DNA from: Mycobacterium sp. 155
GTDB taxonomy: Bacteria; Actinomycetota; Actinomycetes; Mycobacteriales; Mycobacteriaceae
DNA length: 64,000 bases
Reading direction: 5' to 3'
NCBI RefSeq assembly: GCF_000373905.1
Contig: NZ_KB892705.1
Location: 3,918,478-3,982,477, forward strand
Below are positions 9,719 through 18,769 of the stretch, piece after piece. How positions within the stretch are numbered: the first letter of the stretch is position 1; each line of letters begins with the position of its first letter. A program made the translations under genes and the position numbers. A model generated the notes under the pieces. The model was not told the origin of the DNA. It saw only the letters and a list, made by a program, of their open reading frames with translations, and made no database searches.

Positions 9719-11177
9719 TCCGAGCGGTTTCCTCAAGCACACCACCCGCGAACTGCCGGCCCGCCGGCCGGTGCCGCTGCGGTTGAAGGACTGGAAAGAG
9801 GTCTACGAAGACTTCTCCCACGACGCTCTGCAGGTGCAGGCATCACGTTGCATGGACTGCGGTATCCCGTTCTGCCACAACGGCTGCCCGCTGGGCAATC
9901 TGATCCCCGAGTGGAACGACATGGTGTTCCGGGGCCGGTGGCGTGACGCGATCGAGCGTTTGCACGCGACCAACAACTTCCCGGAGTTTACCGGCCGGCT
10001 ATGCCCGGCGCCCTGTGAGGCGTCGTGTGTGCTGGGCATCAACCAGGATCCGGTGACCATCAAGCAGGTCGAGGTCGAGATCATCGACAACGCCTTCGAG
10101 CAGGGCTGGGTCAAACCACTGCCACCGGATGTGTTGAGCGGCAAGAAGGTTGCGGTTGTCGGATCCGGGCCCGCAGGCCTGGCCGCGGCTCAGCAGCTGA
10201 CCCGCGCCGGGCACGACGTCACGGTGTTCGAGCGCGCCGACCGTATCGGTGGTCTGCTGCGGTACGGCATCCCCGAGTTCAAGATGGAGAAGCGCCACAT
10301 CGACCGCCGTCTCGAGCAGATGACGGCCGAGGGCACCAAGTTCCGTACGGGTGTCAACGTCGGCGTGGACCTCACAGTCGAGCAGCTGCGCGAAGACTTC
10401 GATGCTGTGGTGCTCGCCGGCGGTGCGACCGCCTGGCGCGACCTGCCGATCCCGGGCCGTGAACTCGACGGCATTCACCAGGCCATGGAGTATCTGCCGT
10501 GGGCCAACCGGGCCCAGGAGGGCGACGATGTGCTGGGTTCCGACGGCGAACCGCCCATCACCGCCAAAGGCAAGAAGGTCGTCATCATCGGCGGCGGCGA
10601 CACCGGCGCGGACTGCCTGGGCACCGCACACCGGCAGGGCGCGGCGAGCATCCACCAGTTCGAGATCATGCCGCGGCCACCGGAGGCCCGCGCAGATTCG
10701 ACCCCGTGGCCGACCTATCCGCTGATGTTCCGGGTATCCAGCGCGCACGAGGAGGGTGGCGAGCGGGTCTTTTCGGTCAATACCGAGCAGTTCGCCGGTG
10801 CCGACGGGCGGGTGACCTCGCTCAAGGTGCACGAGGTCGTTATGAACGCGGGGAAGTTCGAGAAGGTCGACGGCTCGGACTTCGAGCTGGACGCTGACAT
10901 CGTGTTCCTGGCAATGGGTTTCGTAGGCCCCGAGCGGGAAGGCCTGCTGACCGAGCTGGGTGTCGAGCTGACCGACCGTGGAAATGTGGCGCGTGACAAG
11001 GACTTCCAGACCACCGAGCCGGGCGTGTTCGTCGCAGGCGACATGGGGCGTGGGCAGTCTCTGATCGTGTGGGCGATCGCAGAGGGTCGCGCTGCAGCGG
11101 CCGGCGTCGACCGCTACCTGATGGGTCACACTGCGTTGCCGGTGCCGATAAAGCCGACCGCCGCTCCGCAGCGATGA
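9711..11177 (+). CDS. gltD: Glutamate synthase (NADPH) small subunit
   Basis: The 488-residue FAD/NADPH subunit of GOGAT, which passes electrons from NADPH through FAD and two [4Fe-4S] clusters to GltB. N-terminal cluster cysteines are seen in [17 protein letters not shown] (about 46-62) and [12 protein letters not shown] (about 100-111). The FAD site is [12 protein letters not shown] (about 149-160), the NADPH site is [11 protein letters not shown], and a C-terminal [17 protein letters not shown] closes the FAD fold. The GTG at 9711 inside the end of gltB gives the family's usual N-terminus. The stop codon lies inside a dispersed repeat that also sits at the fadD32 stop. Confidence 0.97.
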   Translation: MADPSGFLKHTTRELPARRPVPLRLKDWKEVYEDFSHDALQVQASRCMDCGIPFCHNGCPLGNLIPEWNDMVFRGRWRDAIERLHATNNFPEFTGRLCPAPCEASCVLGINQDPVTIKQVEVEIIDNAFEQGWVKPLPPDVLSGKKVAVVGSGPAGLAAAQQLTRAGHDVTVFERADRIGGLLRYGIPEFKMEKRHIDRRLEQMTAEGTKFRTGVNVGVDLTVEQLREDFDAVVLAGGATAWRDLPIPGRELDGIHQAMEYLPWANRAQEGDDVLGSDGEPPITAKGKKVVIIGGGDTGADCLGTAHRQGAASIHQFEIMPRPPEARADSTPWPTYPLMFRVSSAHEEGGERVFSVNTEQFAGADGRVTSLKVHEVVMNAGKFEKVDGSDFELDADIVFLAMGFVGPEREGLLTELGVELTDRGNVARDKDFQTTEPGVFVAGDMGRGQSLIVWAIAEGRAAAAGVDRYLMGHTALPVPIKPTAAPQR

Positions 11178-11200
11178 GCGCTTGCGCGAAGAGCCGATGG
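11174..11200 (+). repeat. Single copy of a dispersed element at the gltD stop
   Basis: The 27 bases from the A of the gltD stop context match 24 of 27 bases of the element found in three tandem copies after fadD32. The shared core is ATGAGCGCTTGCGCGAAGA, then three mismatches, then GATGG. In both places the ATGA of the element includes the TGA stop of the preceding gene. An AGAGCCG / CGGCTCT pair about 30 bases further on could form a weak hairpin. Confidence 0.7.
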
Positions 11201-11648
11201 TAGCGATGAGCTAGCGGGCAGACGGCTCTGCGGCGCGCCGGCGCTGCGGGGAATCTGATCCGTTCAACCGCCCTTGGCGAGTGGCTGCGCTCGCGGTGCC
11301 GTCGGCACGGCGCGACCACGTTGCATGCCGGAGTTCACGGCACTGACAGTGTGAAAGACCTCGACAGCGTCTACCGCACGATCTTTCATGGCAATTTCTT
11401 ATTCTTTGCCCGCTTTGTTACGGCATCGTGATGTTCGGGTGAGATGGCGTCCAGGAAGTGATGCAGGCCACGGGTAGAGGCGAATTTATCGCCACTTCTA
11501 TCACACTAGTATCACCAGAAACATCAGTTGTTTTTGCGGCGTGGCATACACTGTTTGCCAACGAACAGGTATCTAATGACTTTATGAGAGTGCTGCGGTA
11601 ACGTAGAGCCACGGGCACAGCTATCAAAACATCGCAGGAGTGATCACC
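11178..11648. other. 471-bp non-coding region before a small gene
   Basis: This region holds the end of the dispersed repeat and then an AT-rich stretch (11390-11620) that looks like a promoter region for the 46-codon gene. A GGCGA-ATTTA-TCGCC inverted repeat is present near 11486-11500. No clear -10/-35 pair could be fixed. No gene of ordinary size is seen. Confidence 0.5.
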
Positions 11649-11789
11649 GTGTACAACATGCCGCTGAGTCGGTCGCGGATGGGACGAATCGCCTGGTCAT
11701 GGTTCCGCCACCCCGTGAAGAGCCGCGAGTTTCCGGCCAAGAATGAACGTCTCATGACGGCCGACGAGCTACTTCGCTTCGGAGTTTAA
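11649..11789 (+). CDS. Small basic protein of 46 residues, function unknown
   Basis: A short open frame starts at a GTG at 11649 with a strong AGGAG at 11636-11640, eight bases upstream. An internal ATG at 11658 is an alternative start. The product begins MYNMPLSRSRMGRIAWSWF, is basic and Trp-bearing in its first half, and ends with the acidic/hydrophobic tail TADELLRFGV. No signal peptide or full membrane segment is present. It stands alone between gltD and a convergent oxidoreductase. In M. tuberculosis the equivalent place near gltD holds the short gene Rv3857c, but I cannot claim homology. The ribosome site, position and composition make it likely to be real. Confidence 0.6.
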   Translation: MYNMPLSRSRMGRIAWSWFRHPVKSREFPAKNERLMTADELLRFGV

Positions 11790-11976
11790 GACCTCGGTAC
11801 GTATCTTCGTCCGTGGTCGTAGTGGCCTGAGGGCCCGCATTTGCTTCGGCAAGTTTGTCAGTTCGTGCCCGAGATAACGAGTCGTATCAGCGCCGTTGAG
11901 CAAAAGTGTTTCGCCGACCGACCGCGCCCGGCTGTGCTGGTAGGCGCGGCCGGGCGCCGTGGGGCCGGCTACCGAG

Positions 11977-12834
11977 CTACGCGCTCAGCTGGCCCGAATC
12001 CCGGATCGTCTCGGCGAGCGGTTCCAACACCGCCGGGTCGTAGGGCGGCGGCAGGTAGATGATCGCCAGATCCAGCCCCTCGGCTCCGAGTGCGGCGGCC
12101 TCATCGACGACCTTTGCGTAGTCGCGGTCCGCGCCCAGGCGAATGTGGGCTGACAGCGTGATCTCCTTCGGATCGCGACCGAGATCGGCGCAGTGGGCGG
12201 CCAGCACGTCGCGCTTGCGGGCGAACTCCTCGGGTGATCCGCCGACAAAGTTCCAGTGATCGGCGTACTTGGCGGTGATCCGCAACGTGCGCTTCTCACC
12301 GCTGCCGCCGATGCAGAACGGCGGGTGCGGCTGCTGCGGGCCCTTGGGTTCGTTGCGGGCGTCCTTGAGTTGGTAGTACTTGCCGTCGAACGTCGTCGTC
12401 TCTTGGCTCAGCAGACCCTTGAGCACCTCACAGGCCTCCTCGAAGCGGTCGAAACGTTCCTTGATGCTGCCGAGTTCGATGCCGTAGGCGCCGGATTCCT
12501 CTTCGTTCCAGCCGGCGCCGATGCCCAACTCCAGGCGTCCGTCGGAGATGATGTCAAGGGCCGCGGCCATATTGGCCAGCACGGCGGGATGGCGGTAGTG
12601 GATGCCGGTGACGAGCACGCCGACGCGGAGTCGTTCGGTCGCTTGGGCCAGCGCGGTCAGCGTGGTCCAACCCTCAAGACAGGGGCCGGTTGGATCGGAG
12701 AAGATCGGGTAGAAGTGGTCGAATGTCCAGCCCGATTCGTAGACGTCGATGGTGTCGGCCGCGCGCCAAATGGCGAGCATGTCGGCCCAGGCGGTGTTCT
12801 GCGGAGAAGTTTTGAAGGCGAATCGCACGTACAT
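11977..12834 (-). CDS. LLM-class F420-dependent oxidoreductase
   Basis: Luciferase-like monooxygenase-fold enzyme of 285 residues. The mycobacterial branch of this family usually uses the deazaflavin F420. Visible family blocks are VLVTGIHYRHPAVLANMAAALD (about 76-97) with the TM-barrel start, LGIGAGWNEEESGAYG (about 103-118), and PPFCIGGSGEKRTLRI (about 168-183). The start ATG at 12834 gives the usual N-terminal strand MYVRFAFKTS. It is divergent from the aldehyde dehydrogenase gene, with 116 bases between them. The substrate is unknown; it may act on aldehydes or alcohols given the neighbour, which is inference. Confidence 0.88.
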   Translation of the reverse strand: MYVRFAFKTSPQNTAWADMLAIWRAADTIDVYESGWTFDHFYPIFSDPTGPCLEGWTTLTALAQATERLRVGVLVTGIHYRHPAVLANMAAALDIISDGRLELGIGAGWNEEESGAYGIELGSIKERFDRFEEACEVLKGLLSQETTTFDGKYYQLKDARNEPKGPQQPHPPFCIGGSGEKRTLRITAKYADHWNFVGGSPEEFARKRDVLAAHCADLGRDPKEITLSAHIRLGADRDYAKVVDEAAALGAEGLDLAIIYLPPPYDPAVLEPLAETIRDSGQLSA

Positions 12835-12950
12835 CGAAACTAGTCGGCGTAGGTGAATATTTCCTGCTCGGGTTTGCTTCCGGGCCGATTTCGGAATGCG
12901 CTGGGTAATCTCGCGTGGGAGTGCACCCTCGAAGCGGCCAGGAGCGAACT

Positions 12951-14297
12951 ATGAGCGAGTATGCAGTCACCGACCCGGCAACCGCGGAAGTCGTCGCCAC
13001 TTATCCGACCGCAACGGATGCCCAGATCGAGGCCGCGATCGATGCCACTGCCAAGACCGCCCGCACGTGGCCGCGTACCACCACGGTGGCCGACCGTGCC
13101 GTGCTTCTCGGGAAGGTCGCCAAGCTGCACAAGAAGCGTCGCGAGCAACTGGCGAAGGTCATCAACCGCGAGATGGGCAAGCCCATGGACCAATGCCTGG
13201 GCGAGGTCGACTTCTGCGCCGCGATCTACCAGTACTACGCCGACAACGCCGAAAGGTTCCTCGCCGACGAGGAGATCACGTTGCTCGACGGGGAAGGCAC
13301 CGCGGTGGTCAAGCGCGGGCCCATCGGTGTACTGCTCGGAATCATGCCGTGGAATTACCCGTACTACCAGGTGGCGCGGTTCGCCGGCCCAAATCTGGTG
13401 GTGGGCAACACGATTCTGCTCAAGCATGCGCCGCAGTGCCCTGAGTCGGCCGAACTGCTGCAGTTGATCTTCCTGGAGGCCGGATTCCCGCAGGGCGCCT
13501 ACGTCGACATCCGTGCCACCAATGAGCAGGTTGCCGAGATGATCGCCGACCCACGGGTCGCGGCGGTCTCGCTCACCGGCTCGGAGCGGGCCGGTGCCGC
13601 GGTCGCCGAGATCGCCGGACGCCACCTGAAGAAGTGCGTGCTCGAGCTCGGCGGCTCCGATCCGTTCGTCGTGCTGTCGACCGACGATCTCGACGCGACG
13701 GTTGAATCGGCCGTGGCCGGCAGGATGGAGAACACCGGACAGGCTTGTAATGCGGCCAAGCGGTTCATCGTCGCCGAGGACATCTATGACGACTTCCTGA
13801 CGAAGTTCACCGAGAAGATCCTGGCTGCCGCGGATGGGGTCGCGCCATTGTCCTCGCTGCGGGCGGCTGAGACGCTGGAACACCAGGTGAAAACCGCGGT
13901 GGACGCGGGTGCGAAGTTGACGTCGGCCGGGGAGCGCCAGGGCGCGTTCTTCCCGCCCGGTGTGCTGACCGGCGTCACCGAGGACAACCCGATCCATGGC
14001 CAGGAGCTGTTCGGTCCGGTGGCCGTGGTGTACAAGGTCGGCTCGGAGGACGAGGCGGTGGCCGTCGCCAACGACACTCCGTTCGGGCTTGGCTCCTACG
14101 TCTTCACCACCGATCCGGAGCAGGCCAGGCGGGTCGCCGATCGGATCGAGGCGGGCATGGTGTTCGTCAACGCCGTCGGCGCCGAAGGTGTCGAGTTGCC
14201 GTTCGGCGGGGTCAAGCGCTCCGGTTACGGACGCGAGCTCGGCAGGTACGGCATCGATGAATTCGTCAACAAGAAGCTGATCCGCATCGCGGGTTGA
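12951..14297 (+). CDS. NAD(P)-dependent aldehyde dehydrogenase, succinate-semialdehyde dehydrogenase type
   Basis: Oxidises an aldehyde to the acid, probably succinate semialdehyde to succinate; 448 residues, close to the length of the short GabD-like branch. The active-site asparagine lies in IMPWNYPYYQ (about 128-137), the general base Glu in CVLELGGSDP, and the catalytic Cys in NTGQACNAAKRF (about 260-271). The C-terminal block PFGGVKRSGYGRELG is typical. AGGAG at 12940-12944 decides the ATG at 12951. It ends six bases from the convergent SulP gene. The semialdehyde assignment is by overall resemblance; other small aldehydes are possible. Confidence 0.88.
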   Translation: MSEYAVTDPATAEVVATYPTATDAQIEAAIDATAKTARTWPRTTTVADRAVLLGKVAKLHKKRREQLAKVINREMGKPMDQCLGEVDFCAAIYQYYADNAERFLADEEITLLDGEGTAVVKRGPIGVLLGIMPWNYPYYQVARFAGPNLVVGNTILLKHAPQCPESAELLQLIFLEAGFPQGAYVDIRATNEQVAEMIADPRVAAVSLTGSERAGAAVAEIAGRHLKKCVLELGGSDPFVVLSTDDLDATVESAVAGRMENTGQACNAAKRFIVAEDIYDDFLTKFTEKILAAADGVAPLSSLRAAETLEHQVKTAVDAGAKLTSAGERQGAFFPPGVLTGVTEDNPIHGQELFGPVAVVYKVGSEDEAVAVANDTPFGLGSYVFTTDPEQARRVADRIEAGMVFVNAVGAEGVELPFGGVKRSGYGRELGRYGIDEFVNKKLIRIAG

Positions 14298-14303
14298 CGG
14301 GCC

Positions 14304-15929
14304 TCAATGCGGGCGGTGCGCGACGTGCGTGCGCGCATGTTCGACCGCGTCCTCGAGCGAATCGACCAAGTGGTTCTCGTGGCGCAGTGACTCGAACACG
14401 CCGACATTGGCCAGCAACTCGATGTGTTCGGGGCGAACACCCTTGATGATCACCGTGATTCCGCGTGACTCCAGCTCGGTGGCGATCTCCGCGAGGGTGT
14501 GGGCGCCCGTCGCGTCGAGCATGCCGAGTTGCGACATCCGGATGATGACGACAGATGTGCGGGGGTGCTCGGTGTCGATGATCGCATTCGAAATGCGCTC
14601 GGCCGCACCGAAGAACATCGCACCGTCGAGGCGCAGCAACGCTATCTCGTCGTCACCGGGCAATTCGGGCCCGGGCAGCTCCTCGCGAACCACACTGCTG
14701 CGGTGGGAAATCGAACGCAATGCGAAGAAGGCGGCCACCACGATGCCGATCTCAACGGCTTCGATGAGGTCGAAGCACACGGTCACGACGGCGGTCAGCA
14801 CAAAGGTCAAGGCATCAGAGCGGGTGGAGCGCAGGATCTTTCGGATCGTGCCCACCGAGATCATCCGGAACGACGTCACCATCAGAACCCCGGCCAGCGC
14901 GGCGAGCGGAATCGTCGACACCGGCCCGGTCGCCAGGTACACCACGCCCAGCAGGACCAGCGAGTGCACGATCGCCGCCACCCGTGTCCTGGCGCCGGAG
15001 CGGACGTTGACCGCGGTGCGCGCGATCGCTCCGGTCGCGGGCATGCCGCCGAACACACCTGAGGCCACCGAGGCCAGGCCCTGACCGACCAATTCGCGGT
15101 CGGGATCGTATGGCCCAGTTGGCGACATGGTCGCGGCAACCCGCGCCGACAACAGCGATTCGATGGCCGCCAGTGCGGCGATGGCCAGTGCGGCACCGAG
15201 CAACGCGCGCATGGCGCCCAGGTCGGTGTGGGGCAGCACCGGCGCCGGCAAGTGCGACGGTAATTCACCGATCGCGGCAACCGGGATGTGCAGCACTGCG
15301 ACCAGAAGCGTGACGATGACCACGGCGGTAAGGGATTCGGGAATTGCCCGGTGCACTCGGGGGAGCGCGATCATGAGAAGCGCGACAACGGCAACCACGC
15401 CAAGGGTGGTCGCCGCGGCCGCCCAGTCGGCGTGGGCGATGACAGTGAACGCGGCGGGCAACGTGCGCTCACCGGCCGGTGCTGCCTGGGCGAAGGCAGC
15501 GGGAACCTGCTGCAGGAAAATGATGGTCGCGATGCCCAGGGTGAACCCCTCGATCACCGGCCACGGAATGAACGTCACGGCCCGGCCCAACCCGGTGACG
15601 CCGGCCGCCAGCACCAGCAGGCCTCCCACCACCGTCACCAACGCGATGCTGCCCAGCCCGTGTTGGGCGACGATCGGGGCGAGCACCACCGCCATCGCTC
15701 CGGTCGGCCCAGACACCTGGACGTGCGAACCGCCGAACACAGCAGCGACCAGCCCGGCCACCACCGCCGTGATGAGGCCTGCGGCAGCCCCGACGCCCGA
15801 GCTGATCCCGAATGCCAACGCCAACGGCAGCGCCACCACGCCGACTGTCACCCCCGCCAGGATGTCCCGGCGCCATGAACGCGGAAGCTCGGTGTAATCG
15901 TCGCGCTGAGGCAGCAGCCGCGCGATCAC
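14304..15929 (-). CDS. SulP-family anion transporter with STAS domain
   Basis: Inner-membrane anion carrier of the SLC26/SulP family, 541 residues, likely moving sulfate or bicarbonate. About ten to twelve hydrophobic helices fill residues 25-400. They begin with ILAGVTVGVVALPLALAFGI, followed by the family signature around FGGSHVQVSGPTGAM. A C-terminal STAS domain covers about 430-535 and contains MFFGAAERI and VVIIRMSQLGMLDATGAHTL. It starts with a GTG that overlaps the stop of the upstream ArsR gene by four bases, so translation is coupled. The ion carried cannot be read from sequence. Confidence 0.92.
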   Translation of the reverse strand: MIARLLPQRDDYTELPRSWRRDILAGVTVGVVALPLALAFGISSGVGAAAGLITAVVAGLVAAVFGGSHVQVSGPTGAMAVVLAPIVAQHGLGSIALVTVVGGLLVLAAGVTGLGRAVTFIPWPVIEGFTLGIATIIFLQQVPAAFAQAAPAGERTLPAAFTVIAHADWAAAATTLGVVAVVALLMIALPRVHRAIPESLTAVVIVTLLVAVLHIPVAAIGELPSHLPAPVLPHTDLGAMRALLGAALAIAALAAIESLLSARVAATMSPTGPYDPDRELVGQGLASVASGVFGGMPATGAIARTAVNVRSGARTRVAAIVHSLVLLGVVYLATGPVSTIPLAALAGVLMVTSFRMISVGTIRKILRSTRSDALTFVLTAVVTVCFDLIEAVEIGIVVAAFFALRSISHRSSVVREELPGPELPGDDEIALLRLDGAMFFGAAERISNAIIDTEHPRTSVVIIRMSQLGMLDATGAHTLAEIATELESRGITVIIKGVRPEHIELLANVGVFESLRHENHLVDSLEDAVEHARTHVAHRPH

Positions 15930-16303
15930 AGCTGTTGCCCGATGGGCGGGAGCGTCTGCAGTGCCTCCAGCTGATCGCGTTGCGCGCCCAGTGTGTCGGC
16001 CAGGAAGGTTCGGGCGATCACCAGCAGCTCGGAGATCTTGGGGTGGGCCAGTTCGTAGAACACCGCGTTACCGACGCGCTGGCCGCTGACCACATGGTGA
16101 CGTTTCAGTACCGCCAGGTGCTGCGAGAGCAGCGTCGGCTCGATGTCAATCTCGGCGAGAATTTCGCTGACGGGGGTCGGTTCACCGCTGGCGGAAAGGA
16201 TTTCGAGGATGCGGATCCGCGCCGGATGGGCCAGGGCCTTGAACAGGTTGGCCTTGATCTCGTACAGCGGTTGTTCGGGGCTGCCGAAGAAGCGATGGGG
16301 CAC
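15926..16303 (-). CDS. ArsR/SmtB-family winged-helix regulator
   Basis: Small repressor of 125 residues, first gene of a two-gene unit with the SulP transporter. The winged helix spans about 20-95, with PARIRILEIL, the recognition helix region LLSQHLAVLKRHHVV and the wing RVGNAVFYEL. The classic metal motif ELCVCDL is absent and no cysteines occur, so it probably does not sense metal in the SmtB manner. The four-base overlap with SulP suggests it controls that transporter. The start ATG at 16303 gives a leader MPHRFFGSPEQPLYEIKANL typical of SulP-linked ArsR proteins. Confidence 0.88.
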   Translation of the reverse strand: MPHRFFGSPEQPLYEIKANLFKALAHPARIRILEILSASGEPTPVSEILAEIDIEPTLLSQHLAVLKRHHVVSGQRVGNAVFYELAHPKISELLVIARTFLADTLGAQRDQLEALQTLPPIGQQL

Positions 16304-16394
16304 GATGCGACCTGATGAATTGGTGGATTGAAGAAAATCTCAATCCAGGATAGCCGGATGCCCGTGCGCACCGCAACCGGGCACACTGGAGCCC

Positions 16395-17402
16395 ATGGAT
16401 CCGGTGACCGCACTACGCCAGATCGCGTACTACAAGGACCGGGCCCGGGAGGACCCGCGCCGGGTGATGGCCTACCGGCGGGCCGCCGACGTGGTCGAGG
16501 CGCTGACCGACGAGCAGCGTCAACGGCTGGGTGCGGCCAATAGTTGGCAGTCTCTGCCCGGTATCGGACCCAAGACCGCGACGGTCATCGCGCAGGCATG
16601 GGCCGGCCGCGAGCCCGAGGTACTGGTCGAATTACGTTCGACAGCAACCGATCTGGGTGGTGGTGAGATTCGCTCCGCGCTACGCGGCGACCTGCATGTG
16701 CACTCCAACTGGTCGGACGGTTCCGCGCCGATCGAGGAGATGATGCTCGCCGCAAAGGAATTGGGGCATGAATACTGCGCGTTGACCGATCACTCGCCGC
16801 GACTCAAGATCGCCAACGGACTGTCCCCGGAGCGGCTGCGTGAGCAACTCGACGTCATCGACGACCTGCGCGACACGGTCGCACCCATGCGAATCCTCAC
16901 CGGCATCGAGGTTGACATCCTCGAGGACGGCTCTCTCGATCAGGAACCTGAGTTGTTGGAGCGGCTCGACGTAGTGGTGGCCAGTGTGCATTCCAAACTC
17001 GCCATGGACGCCGCGTCGATGACGCGTCGCATGTTCAAGGCGGTCTCGAACCCGCATGTGGACATCCTCGGCCACTGCACCGGCCGGCTCGTCACGGGCG
17101 GCCGCGGCACTCGTCCCGAGTCGAAGTTCGACGCGGACAAGGTGTTCACCGCCTGCCGGGACCACGGCGTCGCGGTGGAGATCAACTCCCGCCCCGAGCG
17201 CCGCGACCCGCCGACCCGGCTGTTGAAGCAGGCACTGGAGATCGGTTGTCTGTTCAGTATCGACACCGATTCGCACGCCCCCGGCCAACTCGACTTTCTC
17301 GGTTACGGTGCCCAGCGGGCGCTCGACACCGATGTCCCGGTCGAGCGCATCGTCAACACCTGGCCTGCCGATGATCTGCTGCAGTGGACCTCAGGTCGCT
17401 GA
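16395..17402 (+). CDS. PHP-domain phosphoesterase with PolX-type HhH N-terminus
   Basis: Protein of 335 residues, the same length as M. tuberculosis Rv3856c. The N-terminal ~100 residues carry helix-hairpin-helix elements (SLPGIGPKTATVIAQA at about 54-69) like those in family X DNA polymerases. The rest is a PHP domain with metal ligands in GDLHVHSNWSDG (about 98-109), ALTDHS, GIEVDI, ASVHSK, GHC and DTDSHAP. The nucleotidyl-transferase palm of PolX is missing. It should act as a metal-dependent phosphatase or 3'-nuclease, perhaps in DNA repair; its neighbour is a DNA polymerase. The start ATG at 16395 follows a divergent ArsR gene. Confidence 0.88.
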   Translation: MDPVTALRQIAYYKDRAREDPRRVMAYRRAADVVEALTDEQRQRLGAANSWQSLPGIGPKTATVIAQAWAGREPEVLVELRSTATDLGGGEIRSALRGDLHVHSNWSDGSAPIEEMMLAAKELGHEYCALTDHSPRLKIANGLSPERLREQLDVIDDLRDTVAPMRILTGIEVDILEDGSLDQEPELLERLDVVVASVHSKLAMDAASMTRRMFKAVSNPHVDILGHCTGRLVTGGRGTRPESKFDADKVFTACRDHGVAVEINSRPERRDPPTRLLKQALEIGCLFSIDTDSHAPGQLDFLGYGAQRALDTDVPVERIVNTWPADDLLQWTSGR

Positions 17403-17440
17403 GCTAAACGGATTCTCTCTCGGCAAGAAGCTCAACTGCA

Positions 17441-18724
17441 TTAATCGGGCAGCATAGGCATCTCCCACCCCTGTTCGCGGCCGACCAGCACGCCCCGTGT
17501 CAGCAGCGCGGTACCGAACCGCTGCCGGATCTGGTCCACTGCCGAATCCACGGCGACGAGATCCGGGCCGCTGTCGAACGGGAGCTCCAGCTGCTGACTG
17601 CCGTCACGATCGATGTTGCACACTGCGAAGCCGATCAGGGTAAGACCCCGCTGAGCGACCAGCGGCGCAGCTGCGTCGACCAATGCACGGGCCGCACCCA
17701 GGACGTCCTCGGTAGACGCGGTGGCTCGCGGCAGCGTGTGCGATCGCGTGGCTCGGCCGTAATCGTCGAACCGCAGGCGCAGCACCACAGTTCGGCCGGT
17801 GCGTCCGGACGCGCGCATCCTGCGGGTGATGCGCTCGACGAGGCTGATCACCACGGCGTCGACCTCGGTCGCCGACATGATGTTGCCGCGGCGGCCGAGG
17901 GCTCGCTGAGCACCGACCGAATGTCGTCGCACCCCGGTGGTCACCCGGCGCCGATCGATGTTGCGGGACAACGCGAACAGCTGACGGCCCATGGCCCCGC
18001 CGACCATCGCGGAGAGCGCGGACTCGGGCAGTTCGGCGACATCGGCCACTGTCTCGATACCGTGCGCGTGCAGTTTCTCGGCCGTCTTGGCTCCGACACC
18101 CCACAGCCGGCGCACCGGCAGCGGACGCAGGAACGCCAGTTCCCGGTCCGGCGGGACCAGCAGTAGCCCGTCGGGCTTTGCTTCCTGACTGGCCACCTTG
18201 GCCAGAAACTTCGTCCGGGCGATGCCGACGGTGATCGGCAGGCCGACCCGGGCACGAACCTGCTCACGCAACCGCCCGGCGATCTGAACCGGCGTTCCCG
18301 CCACCCGGCCGAGGCCGGACACGTCGAGAAATGCCTCGTCCACCGACAACGGCTCGACGATGGGCGTGGTGTCGTGGAAGACCTCGAAAACATCGCGGCT
18401 GGCCTGTGTGTATGCCGCCATCCGCGGTGCCACGACGACGGCTTGCGGGCACAAGGCGCGGGCCTGATGGCCGCCCATCGCCGTCCGCACGCCGAATGCC
18501 TTGGCTTCGTAGCTGGCCGCCAACACCACGCCCGCCCCGACGATCACCGGCCGGCCCCGCAACGCGGGATCGTCGCGCTGCTCGACCGACGCGTAGAACG
18601 AGTCGAGATCGGCGTGCAGGATGGCCACCTGCGGAGCAGGTGAAACGGCAGAAGCCTGCGGAGCAGGTGAAACGGCAGAAGCCTGCGGAGTAGGTGAAAC
18701 GGCAGAAGCCTGACCATCAGACAC
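17441..18724 (-). CDS. Y-family DNA polymerase IV (DinB3-like)
   Basis: Error-prone translesion polymerase of about 400 core residues. Catalytic acids are in HADLDSFYASVEQ and SVDEAFLD. The thumb has HhH elements (LWGVGAKTAEKLHAHGI), and near the C-terminus QLELPF looks like a beta-clamp peptide. The start is uncertain. An ATG at 18730 lies inside a LexA box, so I use the next in-frame start, a GTG at 18724, which would suit a leaderless message. A GTG at 18628 would begin directly at VAILHADLD and leave out three 9-residue repeats (QASAVSPAP). The place beside ethR/ethA matches dinB3 of M. smegmatis. SOS induction is expected from the box. Confidence 0.88.
   Translation of the reverse strand: MSDGQASAVSPTPQASAVSPAPQASAVSPAPQVAILHADLDSFYASVEQRDDPALRGRPVIVGAGVVLAASYEAKAFGVRTAMGGHQARALCPQAVVVAPRMAAYTQASRDVFEVFHDTTPIVEPLSVDEAFLDVSGLGRVAGTPVQIAGRLREQVRARVGLPITVGIARTKFLAKVASQEAKPDGLLLVPPDRELAFLRPLPVRRLWGVGAKTAEKLHAHGIETVADVAELPESALSAMVGGAMGRQLFALSRNIDRRRVTTGVRRHSVGAQRALGRRGNIMSATEVDAVVISLVERITRRMRASGRTGRTVVLRLRFDDYGRATRSHTLPRATASTEDVLGAARALVDAAAPLVAQRGLTLIGFAVCNIDRDGSQQLELPFDSGPDLVAVDSAVDQIRQRFGTALLTRGVLVGREQGWEMPMLPD
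18628..18708. repeat. Three tandem 27-bp repeats at the 5' end of dinB
   Basis: Three head-to-tail 27-base units at 18628-18654, 18655-18681 and 18682-18708; the third has one change (GAGTAGG for GAGCAGG). Each full unit contains the small inverted repeat CCTGC-GGA-GCAGG. The length is a multiple of three, so in the dinB frame it encodes QASAVSPAP-like units ahead of the polymerase core. Copy number may vary between strains. Confidence 0.85.
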
Positions 18725-18737
18725 GAACATATGTTCG
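18724..18737. promoter_or_regulatory. LexA (SOS) box of dinB
   Basis: CGAACATATGTTCG is a perfect palindrome. With its flanks it fits the mycobacterial SOS box TCGAAC-N4-GTTCGA at 10 of 12 fixed positions. It lies directly before, and overlaps, the earliest possible start of the DinB gene, so LexA should repress that gene until DNA damage. Confidence 0.85.
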
Positions 18738-18769
18738 CATGCTGCTCCGACAGATGCCTATGCCAGCGG

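Noticed and set aside
8135..9745. 536-codon frame antisense to gltB
   Set aside because: Shadow of the third-position GC bias in gltB; product resembles no protein.
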